Positions 23,588 through 26,561 of a DNA stretch of 26,561 nt are shown piece after piece. Where the stretch lies: positions 1 to 26,561 of the IMG/VR virus record IMGVR_UViG_3300027759_000369; one strand, given 5' to 3'. Origin of the DNA: a virus. The position numbers and the translations under genes were made by a program. Position 1 is the stretch's first letter, and every line of letters begins with the position of its first letter. The notes below the pieces were generated by a model. The model had not been told where the DNA came from. It saw only the letters and a list, made by a program, of their open reading frames with translations, and made no database searches.

Positions 23588-23846
23588 CGGAATAATTATG
23601 GCTGGTCAGTTGGCTGGCGCACTTTCTGCTATTGGTGCAGTTGTTTTTGTTATTGTTAAGTACGTTGTTGTTACACCTATCCAGAATTACATTGACCTGC
23701 GCACTCATCAAATTCAGCCAAATGTGAACGGTGGCCGCTCATTGTCAGATGTAGCCCTTGGTATTCAAAGGGTTGAAAGAAAAATTGAATCCCTCAATAA
23801 ACGAGTGGATACTTTAGAAAACACGCTCAAAATCCCCCAAATCTAG
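23580..23846 (+). CDS. membrane protein with coiled coil, DUF2746/holin-like
   Basis: 88 aa. One N-terminal membrane segment (about 8-31: AGQLAGALSAIGAVVFVIVKYVV-type), then TPIQNYIDLRTHQIQPNVNGGRSLSDV and a C-terminal coiled coil (VERKIESLNKRVDTLENTLK). The YID...IQPN.NGGRSL.DV pattern is characteristic of a DUF2746-like family that lies next to lysis genes in actinobacteriophages and is often annotated as holin. It overlaps the preceding membrane gene by 8 nt, so the two are likely made together. The function as holin is family-based. Confidence 0.72.
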   Translation: MTNGIIMAGQLAGALSAIGAVVFVIVKYVVVTPIQNYIDLRTHQIQPNVNGGRSLSDVALGIQRVERKIESLNKRVDTLENTLKIPQI

Positions 23847-23849
23847 GAA

Positions 23850-23890
23850 TTGTCAGACTAACCTTGTAAGGTCTGTTATACAGGCTTTAG
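23850..23890 (+). promoter_or_regulatory. possible promoter with stem-loop in the gap before the non-structural genes
   Basis: The gap holds TTGTCA (23850-23855) and an extended -10-like TGTTATACA (23874-23882); spacing of 21 is long for a -35/-10 pair, so the extended -10 would have to act mostly alone. A 5-bp stem CAGAC/GTCTG (23854-23858/23871-23875) lies between. No T-run for a terminator. The change from tail/lysis genes to other functions makes a promoter here reasonable. Confidence 0.3.
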
Positions 23891-23902
23891 AGAGGACACA
23901 AA

Positions 23903-24046
23903 TTGCCTAATATTACTGATCCCCAAATATGGGACAACTTATCTATTCAAGCGAAAACTAAATGGTTGGCCTGGCAAGCAGATATGGCTGAGGCCAGATG
24001 CACTACTTGCTATAACTACATTTGCACCTGCGGAGAGGATTACTGA
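23903..24046 (+). CDS. cysteine-containing microprotein
   Basis: 47 aa. TTG start with AGAGAGGA at 23889-23896; its TGA overlaps the next ATG as TGATG. The first 30 residues are a soluble Trp/Ala-rich helix (IQAKTKWLAWQADMAEA); the end is CTTCYNYICTCGEDY, with four cysteines in a C-x2-C-x4-C-x-C arrangement that may bind zinc or iron. I do not know the family. The good ribosome binding site and coupled junction support it as real. Confidence 0.65.
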   Translation: MPNITDPQIWDNLSIQAKTKWLAWQADMAEARCTTCYNYICTCGEDY

Positions 24047-24684
24047 TGGCTTGGGATTTATCAAATTATGAAACTGTGGATTCACGGATTCACAAATTCT
24101 GGGAGTTATTCAATAATGGCAGGCTTGAAACAGAACTCATTGCTTACTCAGATAAGCAATACATTGTCAAAGCATCTGTTTGGAAAGATATGAATGATCC
24201 ATTCCCATCTGCTGTTGATTATGCAGAAGAAACTATTGGTTCAAATCCAGTCAATCGAACAAGTGCTTTAGAAAATTGTGCTACTTCTGCAATCGGTAGA
24301 GTTTTGAGTGACATTGGGTTATCAAAAGTTGGAAACCGACCATCTGCAACTGAGATGAATAAAGCAGAACGTGTTGGTGAACCAATAAACGTTTCTGGCG
24401 GTCCAATGGCTAGAGCGAAAGCAACAGAGAAACAAATAGGTTTTGCAATCTCAATGCTGAAAGAAATCGCACAACGATTGGAGTTCAGCAACGAGGATGT
24501 AATGAAATGGGCGTGTGAGGAATACAAGTGCCAAACACTTGAAGATTTCTCTATGAAACAAATTTCACATTTCATTGCAGATTTGCAAAAAACAAAGCAA
24601 CAAGGTGAGTCATCTGTGTTCTATAACTTGGTGAGAGCCAAAAAAGGTGCAGATTATGATCCTTGGGCTACGCCTAAGAACTAA
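24046..24684 (+). CDS. putative single-strand annealing / ERF-like recombination protein
   Basis: 212 aa from ATG 24046. Residues 30-100 have YIVKASVWKDMNDPFPSAVDYAEE and TSALENCATSAIGRVLSDIGL. The TSALENC-TSAIGR motif recurs in phage proteins that are related by profile to ERF/Rad52-like annealing proteins (Sak3-type). The C-terminal part (ATEKQIGFAISMLKEIAQRL, then MKQISHFIADLQKTK) is a helical module often attached to phage recombination proteins. The protein ends with a DYDPWATP tail, like the acidic tail of single-strand DNA-binding proteins. A role in phage recombination is likely, but the assignment is by motif recall and should be tested. Confidence 0.5.
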   Translation: MAWDLSNYETVDSRIHKFWELFNNGRLETELIAYSDKQYIVKASVWKDMNDPFPSAVDYAEETIGSNPVNRTSALENCATSAIGRVLSDIGLSKVGNRPSATEMNKAERVGEPINVSGGPMARAKATEKQIGFAISMLKEIAQRLEFSNEDVMKWACEEYKCQTLEDFSMKQISHFIADLQKTKQQGESSVFYNLVRAKKGADYDPWATPKN

Positions 24685-24696
24685 CAAAGGAAACGA

Positions 24697-25062
24697 TTGC
24701 TAATAACTATCCTTGCAATGCTTGCGCCAACTTATGTTGATCAAGATTCAAGAATGGAAATAACAGCAGTTAGAAGTTATGTTCAAGAGCAATACTCGAA
24801 GCGACAATGGGCTTGTATAGACGAGTTGTGGCAGAGAGAAAGTTCTTGGGCTACAAGTCGTTATCCTTGGCTTGCTGAAAATGCAAGGAGTGGTGCTTAC
24901 GGAATTGTGCAAGCACTTCCTGCTCGCAAGATGCGAAGTCACGGTGACGATTACAGAACTAATCCTTACACCCAAGTAAAATGGGGAATTTTCTATATCG
25001 AAACGCGGTACGGAAGTCCGTGTGACGCTTTAGAATTTCACAACAGAAAAGGTTGGTACTAA
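24697..25062 (+). CDS. lytic transglycosylase-like cell-wall hydrolase (actinobacterial type)
   Basis: 121 aa, TTG start with AAAGGA at 24686-24691. A short hydrophobic N-terminus (LITILAMLAPTYV) may be a weak signal or anchor. The rest matches the compact domain of actinobacterial transglycosylase/aggregation-promoting-factor proteins: WACIDELWQRESSW (catalytic Glu in RESSW), SGAYGIVQALPARKM, DDYRTNPYTQVKWGIFYIETRYGSPC, and ending HNRKGWY. It should cleave the glycan strand of peptidoglycan. It lies 2.3 kb from the M23 enzyme, so the phage has two wall hydrolases of different bond specificity. Confidence 0.85.
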   Translation: MLITILAMLAPTYVDQDSRMEITAVRSYVQEQYSKRQWACIDELWQRESSWATSRYPWLAENARSGAYGIVQALPARKMRSHGDDYRTNPYTQVKWGIFYIETRYGSPCDALEFHNRKGWY

Positions 25063-25065
25063 AAG

Positions 25066-25185
25066 GTGAATCCTGCGCTCATCTTCCAAGCAATACTTTT
25101 ATTTATTCTTGGACTCGCTGGTTTTGTCACATTAGTTTCTAATTTGAAGCGCTATTGTGATTTAACTGAGAAAGAGGACAAATGA
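25066..25185 (+). CDS. small single-pass membrane protein
   Basis: 39 aa. GTG start three bases after the transglycosylase stop; TGA overlaps the next ATG (ATGA). Residues 4-25 (ALIFQAILLFILGLAGFVTL) are a membrane segment, followed by a charged tail (NLKRYCDLTEKEDK). The purine run AAAAGG sits against the start, too close to act normally, so translation may depend on coupling. It could be a holin partner or spanin-like piece beside the transglycosylase; unproven. Confidence 0.5.
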   Translation: MNPALIFQAILLFILGLAGFVTLVSNLKRYCDLTEKEDK

Positions 25186-26534
25186 AAGAAGTACGCCCTT
25201 ACGGCACAGTTGAGAAACGTGCAAACAATCGTTACCGAGTAAGAATTGGTAAGAAGCACGGACACACAACTCTTGGCACTTTTGATTCCAAGATTGAGGC
25301 TGAAGAAGCCCTAGCAGGTTTTATTCGAGAAGAACAAATACAAGAAGAAAAATACAAAAACGTTCCAACCAATACAGCGACAAAACCATATGCTGAAATT
25401 GGGCTTGATGGCGGTGAAATTGCAACTGGTGTTTTGACTGAACCTATTGGTGATGATTGGTCTGTTGTTCTTAAATCTTTTGGCCTTGATCCAAATGTTT
25501 TTGAAGTTGTTGGTGACAAAGTTCGAATGTCAAAGTGGATGTCTAGCAAGCGTTTAGAAAATGGAGATAGAGATTCCATTTGGTTATATTCGTATAGAGC
25601 CACTTTTGCTCGCAAAATTTCACCAACCATAGATGATAGCGATATAAATCAAATTCGTGCCAATATTAGGGCTTTTAAGCCGTTTAAGGGCAATGCTACA
25701 AAGACTATTCAAGACCCATCAACTTTTGTTTATTTGGCTGCTGATTGGCAACTTGGTAAATCTGCTTCAGGTGGTGTTGATGCAACAACAAAACGTGTTC
25801 TGGATTCTTTTGAGAAAACTGTTAAAAGGATTGAGGAATTACAAAAAACTGGTCGCAACATTGAGCAGATTGCTTTTGTGAATATGGGTGATCCAATTGA
25901 GGGTTGTTCAGAGTTTTATTCAAGTCAAACTTTCTCAGTTCAATTAACTCAACGTGAACAATTGTTGTTGGCTTTGGATTTGTGGACAACAGGTGTGACA
26001 ATGTTGTCAGGTCTTGCACCAAAAATGAAATTTATTTCTACATTGTCAAATCACGGAGAATGGACTCGTAAAGGTGGCAAAGCAATAACAACTGATTCTG
26101 ATTCCGCTGATGGTTTCTTATCTGATACTTTGCAGCGGATTCTTGGTGGGAACAAAATTGTTGATGAATGGGTTATTCCACACGATCAAATGTCTGTGAC
26201 AAGTGATTTATCTGGAATGGAATGCGCGTTTACTCACGGACACAAAATTCGTGGCAGAGAATTTGAATGGTTGCGCGGACAATCTTTAAGGCTACTTAGA
26301 GATAATGGCAAAGAACCAAGAATATGGTTCGGGGCACATAAACACCATTTTAGAACACACGATTACGGACCATTCACATTTTTTCAATGTCCGTCACTTG
26401 ATAGTAGTTTTACAGATACTGATGCAAGTAAATGGTTTACAGATTCTAGCGGTCAATGGAGTTCTCCAGGAACTTGCACTTTGTTAGTTGGTAAGCACGA
26501 TAAACGTGGCTGGTCAGACTTGGCTGTTTTATGA
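25182..26534 (+). CDS. metallophosphoesterase with N-terminal Arm/AP2-like DNA-binding domain
   Basis: 450 aa. Residues 5-50 (PYGTVEKRANNRYRVRIG, TTLGTFDSKIEAEEAL) look like the AP2/integrase Arm-type three-stranded DNA-binding domain. Residues 90-145 (DDWSVVLKSFGLDP, then DSIWLYSYRATF) form a helper segment found in phage phosphoesterases. The catalytic domain has ADWQLGK (D188; Q190 in place of the usual His), MGDPIE (G236-D237), SNHGEW (N290-H291), FTHGHKIRG (H352, H354) and FGAHKHHF (H386, H388). That is a calcineurin-like two-metal site. DNA or nucleotide phosphodiester cleavage is inferred. It overlaps the preceding membrane gene and the following gene by 4 nt (ATGA) each. Confidence 0.85.
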   Translation: MKEVRPYGTVEKRANNRYRVRIGKKHGHTTLGTFDSKIEAEEALAGFIREEQIQEEKYKNVPTNTATKPYAEIGLDGGEIATGVLTEPIGDDWSVVLKSFGLDPNVFEVVGDKVRMSKWMSSKRLENGDRDSIWLYSYRATFARKISPTIDDSDINQIRANIRAFKPFKGNATKTIQDPSTFVYLAADWQLGKSASGGVDATTKRVLDSFEKTVKRIEELQKTGRNIEQIAFVNMGDPIEGCSEFYSSQTFSVQLTQREQLLLALDLWTTGVTMLSGLAPKMKFISTLSNHGEWTRKGGKAITTDSDSADGFLSDTLQRILGGNKIVDEWVIPHDQMSVTSDLSGMECAFTHGHKIRGREFEWLRGQSLRLLRDNGKEPRIWFGAHKHHFRTHDYGPFTFFQCPSLDSSFTDTDASKWFTDSSGQWSSPGTCTLLVGKHDKRGWSDLAVL

Positions 26535-26561
26535 CAAGTGAGCAACTAGCAAAAGCGATCA
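26531..26561 (+). CDS. start of the next gene (partial)
   Basis: ATG at 26531 overlaps the phosphoesterase stop as ATGA. Only about ten residues (TSEQLAKAI) are in the window. The ATGA junction and open frame suggest a real gene, but nothing can be said of its function. Confidence 0.5.
   Translation, partial: MTSEQLAKAI

Noticed and set aside
24022-24045. TTG start that would lengthen the annealing protein candidate
   Set aside because: It lies inside the cysteine microprotein gene; ATG at 24046 is coupled to that gene's TGA.
25232-25630. 132-aa - strand open frame
   Set aside because: Opposite the phosphoesterase gene, no start site signal and no recognisable domain.
1-26561. tRNA genes, CRISPR arrays, integrase, attachment site, insertion sequence
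   Set aside because: Looked for by eye on both strands; no cloverleaf, spaced direct repeats, recombinase motifs or terminal inverted repeats were recognised. The Arm-like domain at 25182 is joined to a phosphoesterase, not to an integrase.

Overview
The window is a 26.6 kb stretch of a tailed double-stranded DNA phage (or prophage) with a siphovirus plan. About 40 genes, all on the + strand, are packed end to end; no gap reaches 300 bases and neighbours often overlap at ATGA, GTGA or TAATG junctions. There is a tail tube gene, a frameshifted chaperone pair and a long tape measure, but no sheath gene, so the tail should be long and non-contractile. DNA is AT-rich and about a third of the genes start with GTG or TTG. 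Several families (P27-type small terminase, DUF2746-like membrane protein, actinobacterial-type transglycosylase, the tail-tip protein set) point to an actinobacterial host. With the low GC this suggests a freshwater acI/Nanopelagicales-type host; that is inference, not shown by the sequence.

Layout. 70-2486: ParB-like domain protein, small and large terminase. 2495-5629: tiny membrane protein, HK97-type portal and three accessory virion candidates, one with six exact-period 21-residue repeats. 5629-9045: a 646-aa multidomain capsid protease (TUDOR-like, HAD phosphatase and HK97 protease domains), a 60-aa protein and the major capsid protein. 9163-12694: a four-gene glycan cassette (GT4 glycosyltransferase, nucleotide-sugar epimerase/dehydratase, methyltransferase, GT2 glycosyltransferase) inserted between capsid and connector genes. 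12732-17587: head-tail connector, tail terminator, tail tube, tail assembly chaperones with a -1 frameshift signal, a gp10-like protein and the tape measure. 17588-21718: tail tip, fibres and a glycine-rich adhesin candidate. 21718-25185: a dispersed lysis region with an M23 endopeptidase, a lytic transglycosylase, four small membrane proteins, a secreted PT-rich surface protein, a cysteine microprotein and a probable single-strand annealing protein. 25182-26561: a DNA-binding-domain/metallophosphoesterase fusion and the start of the next gene, where the replication and recombination region seems to begin.

The points most worth following are the multidomain protease, the 21-residue repeat protein, the glycan cassette with strong tandem stem-loops after the capsid gene, the fully readable CCCAAAA frameshift signal, the PPC/PT-rich secreted protein beside the lysin, and the Arm/AP2-phosphoesterase fusion. 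No tRNA, CRISPR array, integrase or insertion sequence was seen.
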